Under the pieces are notes generated by a model. It was given only the letters and a program-made list of their open reading frames with translations, did no database searches and had not been told where the DNA came from. The translations under genes were made by a program, and so were the position numbers. DNA of 37,994 nt from a bacterium (GTDB lineage Bacteria > Cyanobacteriota > Vampirovibrionia > Obscuribacterales > JAKAZS01), in contig JAKAZS010000018.1 of the NCBI GenBank assembly GCA_021815785.1, forward strand, positions 1 through 37,994, read 5' to 3'. Each line of letters starts with the position of its first letter. Position 1 is the first letter of the stretch. This document shows, one piece after another, positions 1 through 8,085 of the stretch.

Positions 1-705
1 ATAGGGAGCCTTAATCGATACTATTTCATTGCAGGAAGCATTATCAGAACCATTGTTAAAAATAAGCTTGCCGTCTTTAGCTTTAACTTGGATTGGAATA
101 ATTATTTCCGCTACGTATATATCAGGTTCATAACCATCGTTTATATTCCTGTCTGCATCAGCCCTTAATCGATTATAGATAATACCTTCAGAGTACAGTA
201 CTCTTTTATTATTTACTTCAATTATTTCTAATTTATGAATTTCATAGGCGATAAAAATAGTCGCTGCATGACCTCGTTTAGAATATTTGTTAAACCACAT
301 ATTTTCATCAAACAGGGCACAATGCATACCTACACTATTTACTTGGTCTGGGGTTAACGGTTGGGGTAATTTATCAGCTGGTAAATTTAATATATCATAA
401 AACTCTTTGGCATCATCTTCAAAAAACCTACAGCCATTACGACCGATTGCTAGCTTTACGCTGGAATTAGCCTTTAAGTCATAATTTAATACGTACCAAT
501 GATTATAACCGATACTACAATTTATACCTTCTTCTATATTAGTTAACTGCCATATATCAGGTACTGTAACCGATTTAATTATATCTAATTTTAAATTGGA
601 TAAATCTAATTGTGCTTTAGGGTTGTTTTGGGCTAGAAGTTTTTTAGTAGTAATTTCCTGGCGAACATTAATATAGTGATTATAGTTAAAATCAAAATAA
701 GGCAT
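1..705 (-). CDS. Hypothetical protein, 3' end cut by window edge
   Basis: An open frame of 235 codons starts at ATG 705-703 and runs off the left edge without a stop. The start codon shares its first base with the last base of the stop codon of the upstream peptidase frame (a TAATG overlap), which suggests translational coupling and one transcript. The visible product has no signal peptide or membrane segment and looks like a soluble beta-rich domain. I do not recognise the family. A His-containing segment (GHAATIF, residues ~145-151) loosely resembles the GHVMTVV segment of the upstream peptidase, but no matching Gln/Cys motif precedes it, so I do not call it a protease. Its intact frame contrasts with the damaged kinase further upstream. 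Existence is well supported; function is unknown. Confidence 0.75.
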   Translation of the reverse strand, partial: MPYFDFNYNHYINVRQEITTKKLLAQNNPKAQLDLSNLKLDIIKSVTVPDIWQLTNIEEGINCSIGYNHWYVLNYDLKANSSVKLAIGRNGCRFFEDDAKEFYDILNLPADKLPQPLTPDQVNSVGMHCALFDENMWFNKYSKRGHAATIFIAYEIHKLEIIEVNNKRVLYSEGIIYNRLRADADRNINDGYEPDIYVAEIIIPIQVKAKDGKLIFNNGSDNASCNEIVSIKAPY

Positions 706-1805
706 TATTTTATTCCTTTTATAGCGTTGTAAAGTTCTGTTAAAGTATAATTATGGTCAGATTCAATGCCCCATTGATTAGACACCGTAAAGGTTTTATG
801 GTCATCATTTAATTTTACAACCGTCATTACATGACCATCGTTAACTAGGTTTAAAGTTTTATCGTTTTCGTCTTCTTTTAGGCAGCTTGCATGTACAACA
901 ATTAATAAACCTGGATTGGCTTCGATAGCTTTCAGCAAGTCATTAGGATTATTTATTGTTATTAGATTGTTAAATGTATCATTATTTAGCCCATACATTA
1001 AAACCTTCGTACTATTGCCATTGAGCTCGCTGGCTAGAATGCTTAATTCACAGGTGTTTGGCGGTGTTGCATTATATTGATTCTTAGTAGAACCTTGAAT
1101 ATAATTTTCAAATGGTGTTTTGTCATTAAAATCTTTATTTTCAACATATCTTAATTGAGGGTCTCGGTTTTGCATAATAACATTCATTAATACATTATCA
1201 CTAATTTGACCCAAATAATCTCTTTTACCTTTAATTTTAGAATTGAGATTCCAGTTTTCACTACAATCGTTGGCATTTTTATCTAGTTTTAGCGTCTCTA
1301 AATTAATTTTTATGTGATTACCGGTCACATCAATATTACCATTGCTCAAAAAAGCGTCAGTTACAATTTTGGCTAATATATCCGGGCGATTAATTAACAA
1401 GTTTTCACGTAAAGCTGTTACTGTACACGTGGGAAATATACCTTGGTTAATATCGTGGCTATTTTTAATATCATTTAATAAACATTTGGCTAACGTTTCC
1501 CCATCAGCTATATTTAAAGGATGATTTGGTTTTAAAGTTATTAATTTAGCAATATTCTCATAAACATTAGCGTATTTTGAATAAACGCCATCATTTTTGG
1601 CTACTATATTTATATCATTAATATTTTTAGTGAATAATTCTTTGGTCTCATCATCAAGATTAGATTTATTAATTACATTTTTTAATTCATTGGATGTTTT
1701 AATTAATTCGGCATAAGTATCTAGCTTGGGTATTAACGCCCCTTTAATATTAGGGTCTTCTTTGATTAAAGTCGAATCTAAGACTGGTTTATTTTGACTA
1801 AAATT
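705..1805 (-). CDS. Papain/calpain-like cysteine peptidase frame, 5' end uncertain
   Basis: The frame is open from just after a TGA at 1808-1806 down to the TAA at 707-705. It carries the hallmarks of a papain-fold cysteine peptidase: NQG followed by PTC, with Gln (1445-1443) six residues before Cys (1427-1425) as in papain Gln19/Cys25, then GHVMTVV with His at 833-831, then SNQWG with Asn at 779-777, matching the NSWG/NPWG asparagine motif. I found no ATG, GTG or TTG in frame upstream of the Cys; the first conventional candidate, TTG at 1400-1398, lies after it and would give a protein without the nucleophile. The true 5' end has therefore probably been lost or was once fused to the kinase remnant immediately upstream. 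About 120 mostly helical residues precede the motif. It may be a decapitated pseudogene, or may start at a rare codon such as ATT. The fold call is fairly firm; activity and substrate are unknown. Confidence 0.6.
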   Translation of the reverse strand, partial: NFSQNKPVLDSTLIKEDPNIKGALIPKLDTYAELIKTSNELKNVINKSNLDDETKELFTKNINDINIVAKNDGVYSKYANVYENIAKLITLKPNHPLNIADGETLAKCLLNDIKNSHDINQGIFPTCTVTALRENLLINRPDILAKIVTDAFLSNGNIDVTGNHIKINLETLKLDKNANDCSENWNLNSKIKGKRDYLGQISDNVLMNVIMQNRDPQLRYVENKDFNDKTPFENYIQGSTKNQYNATPPNTCELSILASELNGNSTKVLMYGLNNDTFNNLITINNPNDLLKAIEANPGLLIVVHASCLKEDENDKTLNLVNDGHVMTVVKLNDDHKTFTVSNQWGIESDHNYTLTELYNAIKGIK

Positions 1806-1814
1806 TCACCATTA

Positions 1815-2164
1815 TTTTTTAAATTATATTATCCGGTGAAATATCCCGATGAATAATTGGCGGCGCAAGACTATGTAAATATTGAACAGCTAGAGCAATT
1901 TTTAGACCTATGGCAATAGCATCACGTTCATTAACTAAGCCCTTTTGGCTAACTAGTTATCTTAAATCTTGCCCTGTTTCATAGTCCATCATTAAATATT
2001 GACGCAAATCCTCAACAAAAAAATCTTTAACTTTGACAATATTTGAATGATCTAATTTAGCCAAGAGTTGCGCTTCTTTAGCAAAATTTTGCAAGGCTTT
2101 TTCTTTAATTTCAGGATTGGCATTTTGTGGGATAACAATTTCTTTTAGATGACTAAAAAAACTC
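1815..2164 (-). pseudogene. Serine/threonine protein kinase remnant
   Basis: Conceptual translation of the minus strand gives recognisable kinase subdomains: a KEIVIP segment with a candidate beta-3 lysine, an FAKEAQLLAKLDH helix-C region, NIVKV, the hinge MMDYETG, and IIHRDISPDNI, the catalytic loop with HRD at 1851-1843. The reading frame is broken. An in-frame TAA sits at 1959-1957 just after the hinge, and after SPDNII the frame stops while a neighbouring frame continues as KNNGEILVK, implying a one-base indel around 1822-1830. The glycine loop is missing at the N terminus, where the remnant abuts the carboxyltransferase stop codon. The DFG motif and entire C-lobe are missing, and the sequence passes straight into the peptidase frame. 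This is a dead, truncated kinase. Related kinases are common in bacteria with large signalling repertoires. Confidence 0.85.
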
Positions 2165-2165
2165 T

Positions 2166-3737
2166 TTATACCGGTAAAACTGAAATTTTCTTATTTAGCC
2201 GTGGAACTTCTTTGCTTTGATAAATTTCATATCGTTTAATTAATTCAGATCTTAATTGCATTGGTTCAATAATATCATCCACAACCATTTCACTAGCTAA
2301 TTTATATAAGTTAACGTCTAAGCGATATTCATCACGTTTTAGTTTTACATAGTCAGCTCGTTCAGTTTCGGGCAATTCCATAATTTTATTATAGTAAACC
2401 GCATTGGTAGCAGCCTCTGGCCCCATAACAGCTATCCAGGCCGTCGGCAGGGCAATACAGGCATCACAGTCAAAGGCTGGCCCACACATAGCATAAAGCC
2501 CAGCGCCATAGGCTTTACGCACAATAACTGAAATTTTTGGCACCGTAGCACTTGATACGGCTGAAATCATTTTAGCCCCCGAACGAATGATACCAGCTTT
2601 TTCAACTTTAGTACCAATCATAAATCCTGGTACATCAGCCAAAAAAAGTAATGGAATATTAAAAGCATCACAAAGCCAAATAAAACGTGCGGCTTTATCG
2701 GCTGAATCGGGAAATAAAACGCCACCTTTAACTTTAGGCTGATTGGCTACAATACCAATAGCTTCTCCATTTAACCTAGCAAAACCGGTAATTATTTCGC
2801 TGGCAAATAAAGCTTTAATTTCTAAAAATGAGTCTTTATCGATAAGCCGATTAATAACTTCAAACATGTCAAAAGGAATATTTTCTTCGTAAGGAATAAC
2901 TTTTTCAATAGATTTTTCAAAATGTTTTATATCTGTAGCCAGCATTTTTAAAGGTTTTTGGGCACAAGATGCTGGCATAAATTGCAAGTAGCGCTTGACA
3001 AATTCAATAGCTTCAATTTCACTATTCACCAATACATCGCCACAGCCACTAACGCTACAATGCATGGTGGCTCCACCCATTTCTTCTAAAGTTACCTTTT
3101 CGCCAATAACCATTTGTGCCATACGTGGTGAACCTAGATACATTGAAGCATTGCCTTTATTCATCACAACGATATCACAAAAAGCTGGTATATAAGCTCC
3201 ACCAGCAGCCGATGGGCCAAAAAGCAAACAGATTTGGGGAATGTAACCGGATAAATTTATCTGATTACGAAAAATTCGACCAGCACCCCGACGGCCAGGG
3301 AACATTTCAATTTGATCAGTAATACGAGCTCCAGCCGAATCTACTAGATATATTAAGGGTAATTTAAGGTTTTGGGCGGTTTCCTGAATACGAATAATTT
3401 TTTCTACCGTTCTAGCTCCCCAGGACCCAGCTTTAACGGTAGAATCATTAGCCATATAACAGACATTTGCACCATTGATTTTACCAATTCCAGTTACAAC
3501 CCCGTCACTAGGAAGGTCTTTGCTTTGACAATTAGCAAATATACCATCTTCCACTTCAAAACCATCATCAAATAAAGCCTTTAACCGGTCACGCACAAAT
3601 AATTTACCTTCGTCTTTTAATTTTGCTTCATATTTGGCTAAATTACCCAATTTAAGACTTTGACGTTTTTGTGCTAGTTCTTGAGCTACCAAAGTAGTTG
3701 TCTTAACTACATTTTGTTCAGGATTTGTTGTTTTCAT
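2166..3737 (-). CDS. Acyl-CoA carboxylase carboxyltransferase (beta) subunit, PccB family
   Basis: This 523-residue protein has the two-crotonase-domain layout of propionyl/acetyl/methylcrotonyl-CoA carboxylase beta subunits, which transfer a carboxyl group from carboxybiotin to an acyl-CoA. Visible landmarks are VDSAGAR (residues 132-138), the glycine-rich GPSAAGGAYIP stretch (174-184) expected to form the first oxyanion hole, and in the second half ADVPGFMIG and RKAYGAGLYAM with GPEAA. Length fits the ~510-540 residue family. The start ATG is at 3737-3735, preceded by a weak AGG. No biotin carboxylase or biotin carrier gene lies nearby, so its partners must be encoded elsewhere. The substrate cannot be fixed from sequence alone: acetyl-CoA, propionyl-CoA and methylcrotonyl-CoA are all possible. 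It diverges from the 3959 gene. Confidence 0.9.
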   Translation of the reverse strand: MKTTNPEQNVVKTTTLVAQELAQKRQSLKLGNLAKYEAKLKDEGKLFVRDRLKALFDDGFEVEDGIFANCQSKDLPSDGVVTGIGKINGANVCYMANDSTVKAGSWGARTVEKIIRIQETAQNLKLPLIYLVDSAGARITDQIEMFPGRRGAGRIFRNQINLSGYIPQICLLFGPSAAGGAYIPAFCDIVVMNKGNASMYLGSPRMAQMVIGEKVTLEEMGGATMHCSVSGCGDVLVNSEIEAIEFVKRYLQFMPASCAQKPLKMLATDIKHFEKSIEKVIPYEENIPFDMFEVINRLIDKDSFLEIKALFASEIITGFARLNGEAIGIVANQPKVKGGVLFPDSADKAARFIWLCDAFNIPLLFLADVPGFMIGTKVEKAGIIRSGAKMISAVSSATVPKISVIVRKAYGAGLYAMCGPAFDCDACIALPTAWIAVMGPEAATNAVYYNKIMELPETERADYVKLKRDEYRLDVNLYKLASEMVVDDIIEPMQLRSELIKRYEIYQSKEVPRLNKKISVLPV

Positions 3738-3958
3738 ATTAATACCTAGGGAAAAATTGTATATAATAGTATTAGCTTAATTATTAATTGATATAATATA
3801 AGATAAATGTAATTTGTAATTTACCGCTAAAAATACTAACAAATATCAAAAAATATTATTATCTCTTTAATAACTTGCAAATTTACTTTATTATTACTTA
3901 CTTAATGAAGTAACATTATATACCTTAATACTAATTTTGTTTTTTTAATTTAACACTT

Positions 3959-5884
3959 ATGGCAATATCTTCTGACAAGCTTAAATTTTCTGATAAAACC
4001 CGACTCGGCGAACTGTTAATTTCTTGGAATTTGCTGTCCCAAACTGATTTAAAAGAGGCCTGTAATATTGCCAATCAAACTAAAATGCCGATTGGCAAAG
4101 TCTTAGTTATGTCCGGCTATATAAATGAAAAGATCCTCAAAGCCAGTATTGAAATACAAACATTAATCAGGCATGACAAAATTGATTTTAATCAAGCTAC
4201 TTTAGCCATAAAAAAAATCAAGTCTGAAAATCTTACAGTTAAAGAAGCACTTGACAGTATCGGCTATCAAAACATTGAAACGGCTCATGACAGCCATGGC
4301 GTTAAATTAGGTGATATTTTAATAGGTTCTCGCCTAATAACCGCTAATCAATTAGAAGCGGCCTTAACACAATCCAAGGCTACCGGTATGCCGTTTGGGC
4401 GAATGCTCGTTTTGTGTGGTGTTCTTAGCGACAGTATTTTAACCGCTGCCCTTAATGCCCAAATCCTAGTACGTGACAAAAAAGTTACTTTAACTCAAGC
4501 TATTGAAGCTTTAGCTGAAATCCGTAACCGCCGCTCCTCAATTGAAGAAGTATTAATCGAAAAAGGCTTTTATCAATTACCCAAACGTCATACTTTACGA
4601 ATTGGCGAATTACTAGTTTTAGCCGGAATTATTAATGAGGCTCAATTAGTTAGTTCGCTGGAAATCGGCTTAATAACAAAAAAACCTATTGGTGAAGTTT
4701 TAATTACTAATGGCTACATTACCAGTGATGATATTATTAACCAGGCCTTAAAGCTACAAAATATGGTTGGTACAGATTCAATATCTAATACTGAAGCTAT
4801 TGAAACTTTAAAATTAATCTTTAACGAAAAAATTGATTTTAATTCTGCTATTACTAAAGTAAAAATTAGTAAACCTAATCAAAAAATTACCTTAAATAAT
4901 TTTTTACAATTAGTTGGCAAAGTAAAACGTGAAGATTTACATAATGCAACTTATGAATGTTTGCAGGATGACAACATCTATCAAATGGTCGTCCAAAAAA
5001 CCAATATTATTAAAGATGAAGATCTTAAAGCTGGTATTGAATGCATTAATTTAATTGATAGACAAACTTTAACCCTGGAACATGCCTGTATTGCCTATGA
5101 TTACTGTCGTCAAAAAAATATTTCCCTTTTGGAAGCCTTAATTGAACTTGAATGGTACCAACCTAATGAAAAAAATCAAGAGACTCTTAAAGCTGAAGAA
5201 AATTTAAATTTACCACAAATCTGGCAACTGCATAAAACCAGAGCAGAAGAAGGCATTCGCCTAGGTGATTTTGAATATGCTGAAAATGAAGCTTTTCAAT
5301 GTTTACTGACAGCTGAACAAATTGAAAATGATAATCCCAGACTAGCCAATTCACTTGACTTTACGGCAGAAATTTTATGCCGTCAAGGCAAATTCCCCTT
5401 AGCCGAACCCTTATTTCGCAAATCACTAGGTATTAAAGAACAATGTCTTGGCCAGAGCAATGTAGTTGTAGCAACAGCTATTAGTAATTTAGCTAAACTG
5501 TTTTATTTTCAACGCCAATACCAAGATGCCGAAGAATATGCCCTTAAAGCTTTAGGCATTTATGAAACGGTCTTAGGGTTAGAACATCCTGATGTAGCCT
5601 GTAGTCTCCATAACCTGGCAACTCTTTATCACGTCCAGGAACAATGGGATAAAGCTGAACCAACTTATAAACGAGCCTTAAATATCTGTCGCAAAAAACT
5701 TGGTAATGATCATCCAGCAACGATCAGACTCCTTAAAGGTTATGCCAACTTACTAAAATTAACGAATCGAAATACCGAAGCAGTTTCGATGCATGGCGCT
5801 GGAGCTGGCTTTATATCAGGATCTTGGAAAGCTATTAGCCTGCCACCAGATCAAATGTTAAACTGGAAATCAGAAAATTCATAA
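3959..5884 (+). CDS. MshEN-like repeat protein with C-terminal TPRs
   Basis: A 641-residue cytoplasmic-looking protein without signal peptide or membrane segment. The N-terminal ~400 residues form four repeats of about 100 residues (roughly 15-104, 116-206, 213-303, 309-403). In the first three, each repeat has paired motifs of the type RLGELL...LLSQTDL and PIGKVL...GYINEKIL, which match the MshEN/GspE N-terminal pattern, a fold able to bind cyclic di-GMP in some members. Each is followed by a helical linker ending in a pattern like LTVKEALDSIGYQ. The fourth is degenerate and has lost the glycines. Residues ~425-600 are kinesin-light-chain-type TPRs (for example FPLAEPLFRKSLGIKE and LGLEHPDVACSLHNLATLY). 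There is no ATPase domain, so this is not a secretion ATPase. It is probably a scaffold or sensor; nucleotide binding is untested inference. No Shine-Dalgarno sequence precedes the ATG. Confidence 0.85.
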   Translation: MAISSDKLKFSDKTRLGELLISWNLLSQTDLKEACNIANQTKMPIGKVLVMSGYINEKILKASIEIQTLIRHDKIDFNQATLAIKKIKSENLTVKEALDSIGYQNIETAHDSHGVKLGDILIGSRLITANQLEAALTQSKATGMPFGRMLVLCGVLSDSILTAALNAQILVRDKKVTLTQAIEALAEIRNRRSSIEEVLIEKGFYQLPKRHTLRIGELLVLAGIINEAQLVSSLEIGLITKKPIGEVLITNGYITSDDIINQALKLQNMVGTDSISNTEAIETLKLIFNEKIDFNSAITKVKISKPNQKITLNNFLQLVGKVKREDLHNATYECLQDDNIYQMVVQKTNIIKDEDLKAGIECINLIDRQTLTLEHACIAYDYCRQKNISLLEALIELEWYQPNEKNQETLKAEENLNLPQIWQLHKTRAEEGIRLGDFEYAENEAFQCLLTAEQIENDNPRLANSLDFTAEILCRQGKFPLAEPLFRKSLGIKEQCLGQSNVVVATAISNLAKLFYFQRQYQDAEEYALKALGIYETVLGLEHPDVACSLHNLATLYHVQEQWDKAEPTYKRALNICRKKLGNDHPATIRLLKGYANLLKLTNRNTEAVSMHGAGAGFISGSWKAISLPPDQMLNWKSENS

Positions 5885-5948
5885 TCAATCTGAAAAGCTA
5901 TTCGCTTACACCAGGTCAAATGTTAAATTCACAATCAGAAAATTCATA
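5828..5948 (+). repeat. Imperfect tandem duplication, ~66-bp period, over a gene end
   Basis: The segment at 5828-5883, which encodes the last residues and most of the stop codon of the upstream gene, recurs at 5894-5948. The copies share AAAGCTATT, TCAAATGTTAAA and ATCAGAAAATTCATA blocks with scattered substitutions. The second copy lies beyond the stop codon and is not translated in that frame. Confidence 0.85.
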
Positions 5949-6187
5949 TTATATAAATTAAATTTTATAGATTAATTTAAAAACTTAATACGGTTTAATT
6001 TGTGCAGATTACTCTAAATGCTAAATATATTTTAAATGTTCTTTATGGTTAACGACTGAATACCATTAATCTAATGCACAATATTTTAATATAGTTCAAA
6101 CTTTTTACCTTGCTTTAAGAGCTCAATACGCCATTAAAGCTTTAATTACTAATAAATAATTGCAATACTCAAGATAATCATTACCGC
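5949..6187. other. Gene-poor stretch after the MshEN-like/TPR gene
   Basis: Together with the tandem duplication just before it, this makes about 300 bp without a gene between two converging genes. It is very AT-rich. I see no convincing ORF, RNA gene or strong hairpin with a T-tract in it. Confidence 0.6.
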
Positions 6188-6445
6188 TTAAGCAACTCTA
6201 ATGGCTTTTTTCTTTAATTCACTAACTAAATCTTCTTGGCCTAAAATATAACCACGTCGAGCTTGATCATCAGCATAGGCAATAATTGCTTCAGTAATAT
6301 TATTAACCATATTCATTGGGACAAATTCACTGATCTGATTAAGCATTTGTTCAACAGTTACCCATTCAGGAGTGTTTAAAGGAATGGCATCATCGAGCCT
6401 GGCAATAATTGTATAATTTTGTAATTTTTCTAATTTATTGTTCAT
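6188..6445 (-). CDS. Small hypothetical protein (85 aa)
   Basis: An 85-residue, probably soluble and mainly helical protein with no signal peptide and no cysteines. The start ATG at 6445-6443 is supported by a perfect AAGGAG five bases upstream (complement of 6451-6456), the best reason to believe the gene is real. The sequence contains an EWVTVEQMLNQI segment and a basic C terminus (KKKAIRVA). I do not recognise a family. It lies about 160 bp downstream of the tRNA nucleotidyltransferase gene on the same strand and may have its own transcript. Confidence 0.7.
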   Translation of the reverse strand: MNNKLEKLQNYTIIARLDDAIPLNTPEWVTVEQMLNQISEFVPMNMVNNITEAIIAYADDQARRGYILGQEDLVSELKKKAIRVA

Positions 6446-6606
6446 AATGTCTCCTTAAATATAATAAGTTTTATTCTTGCCAAATTTAACCAATCAATTT
6501 AATGACTGCCTTATTTTGTAGATTTTAAAGTTTTTCTCTTCTAAACTTGTTATGCCCAGGAAAAATTTCTTTTATGCATTAATTTTGTTGTCAAGCCTGA
6601 TTTTAG

Positions 6607-8085
6607 TTATCTAGAATACCTTTTATGATAAATATTTTGGATAAAAGCTTTTGCTTCCTTGATTTGCGAAATTTCGCCATTTGTTTGAGCATCTTTTAAT
6701 TCGGATAATAACTGACCAATAATAGGTCCCGAATCAATCCCTAACATATCAATAATTTGATTACCATCAAGTAATTTAGGTATCAATTTTTGTTTTTCCT
6801 GATAAATTGAATATCCACTAAGTAAGTTTAATAATTCATTTTTAAGAATTTGCCGATTCGATTCTTTAAAACCACTACCTAATGTTGCACCTAAGTCAGC
6901 TAGGGCTAAAAGAATCAAACTCGGGGTAAAATCATTAACAATGCTATAAAACCGATTTATGGCTTTCAGTGTGGGTTTTTCATTATGAAATAAACTTCCG
7001 GGGCGCAAATGCCATTTAACCAGATTAACCATAAATTTAATTAAATTATTTGGCCATTTATGCTTTAAGCCTAAAGTCGCAACCATTTTAGCCCCTAGTG
7101 AATCGTGTTTATAAAAACTGTGCCGGCCATCTTCCTGAATAACCCAGGTACTGGGTTTACCGATATCATGCAAAAGTCCAGCTAATTTAACGGCCGTAAA
7201 ATAATTTAAATTATAATTTAGCGGTTTGATTAAAGCCTGTTTAGTTAAATCATTTAATTCATTAAAGTTGATTTCAACTTGATGATAGGTTTCCAAACTA
7301 TGTTCAAACAGACCCAAATGATGATAACTATTAGCTGGCACATTATGCGTTGCCGCTAAATCTTCATAAATTTGCTCAATCAAGCCTAAATCAGCCATTT
7401 GCTTAATTAAAGTAAAACTGTTATTAAGACTCATAATTAAAAACAACTCATGATTAATTCTCTCAATGGCAACATTGGTAATATAATTAAGATCTTGTTT
7501 AATTTGTAAAATGGTTTTTGGAGCAATCGTAAAATTGAGACTTCCACTAAACCGAAAGGCTCTTAATAATCTTAAAGGGTCAGCTATAAATACATCATTA
7601 CTTATATGACGAATGCATTTATCCTTTAAATCGATGATACCATCAACATAATCAATAATTTTATGAGGTTGATAAGGATCATAGATTAAGGCATTAATCG
7701 TAAAATCTCGGCGCAAAGCATCATCTTTAATTGAAATAGCTTTGGTAAAAGCATTACTTATGCCGGCAAAATCCAGTTGAATAGCGTTATTAACAATAAC
7801 TCTAGCCGTATCAAAATCTTGGTCCAATAAGACAAAATTACCAGCATAGTCTAAGGCAACTTTACGTGCTAACTCGATAGCCGAAAAGCCTTCAACCACA
7901 AAATCATAATCAAAAATATGATCGGCAACATTATTGCTTAAGGCAATTAAGCGATCGCGCAAGAAACCACCAGTTAAGTATATTTTAGCTTTACAGGCCA
8001 CAGCCATTTGCTTAACGCGATCAATAACAGCTAAATCGTCAAGCGTAAAAACTGCGCCAAACTGATTTAAATCATACTCTTTCAT
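6607..8085 (-). CDS. cca: CCA-type tRNA nucleotidyltransferase with HD domain
   Basis: A class II nucleotidyltransferase of the poly(A) polymerase/CCA-enzyme family, which adds or repairs the tRNA 3' CCA end. Counting from the ATG at 8085-8083 (492 aa), it shows the signature GG (39-40) with LRD, the metal-binding DYD (59-61), RRDFTINAL (~125-133) and DPLRLLRAFRF (~169-179). An HD phosphohydrolase domain follows, with AGLLHDIGKP and HD at 306-307. A TTG six codons upstream is possible, but the ATG overlaps the stop of the flippase-like gene by 14 bp, a natural coupled arrangement. The tRNA-Leu in this window has no encoded CCA, consistent with need for such an enzyme. Whether it adds full CCA, only A, or acts as poly(A) polymerase cannot be decided here. 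Confidence 0.88.
   Translation of the reverse strand: MKEYDLNQFGAVFTLDDLAVIDRVKQMAVACKAKIYLTGGFLRDRLIALSNNVADHIFDYDFVVEGFSAIELARKVALDYAGNFVLLDQDFDTARVIVNNAIQLDFAGISNAFTKAISIKDDALRRDFTINALIYDPYQPHKIIDYVDGIIDLKDKCIRHISNDVFIADPLRLLRAFRFSGSLNFTIAPKTILQIKQDLNYITNVAIERINHELFLIMSLNNSFTLIKQMADLGLIEQIYEDLAATHNVPANSYHHLGLFEHSLETYHQVEINFNELNDLTKQALIKPLNYNLNYFTAVKLAGLLHDIGKPSTWVIQEDGRHSFYKHDSLGAKMVATLGLKHKWPNNLIKFMVNLVKWHLRPGSLFHNEKPTLKAINRFYSIVNDFTPSLILLALADLGATLGSGFKESNRQILKNELLNLLSGYSIYQEKQKLIPKLLDGNQIIDMLGIDSGPIIGQLLSELKDAQTNGEISQIKEAKAFIQNIYHKRYSR

Noticed and set aside
705-1400. Accepting TTG 1400 as the true start of the peptidase gene
   Set aside because: It would remove the Gln/Cys catalytic motif that reads in the same frame just upstream.
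2995-3575. Plus-strand open frames opposite the carboxyltransferase gene
   Set aside because: They mirror a clearly conserved gene and show no family features or ribosome sites.
6589-6594. TTGACA on the minus strand as a promoter for the 6188 gene
   Set aside because: No acceptable -10 box lies at 16-18 bases.
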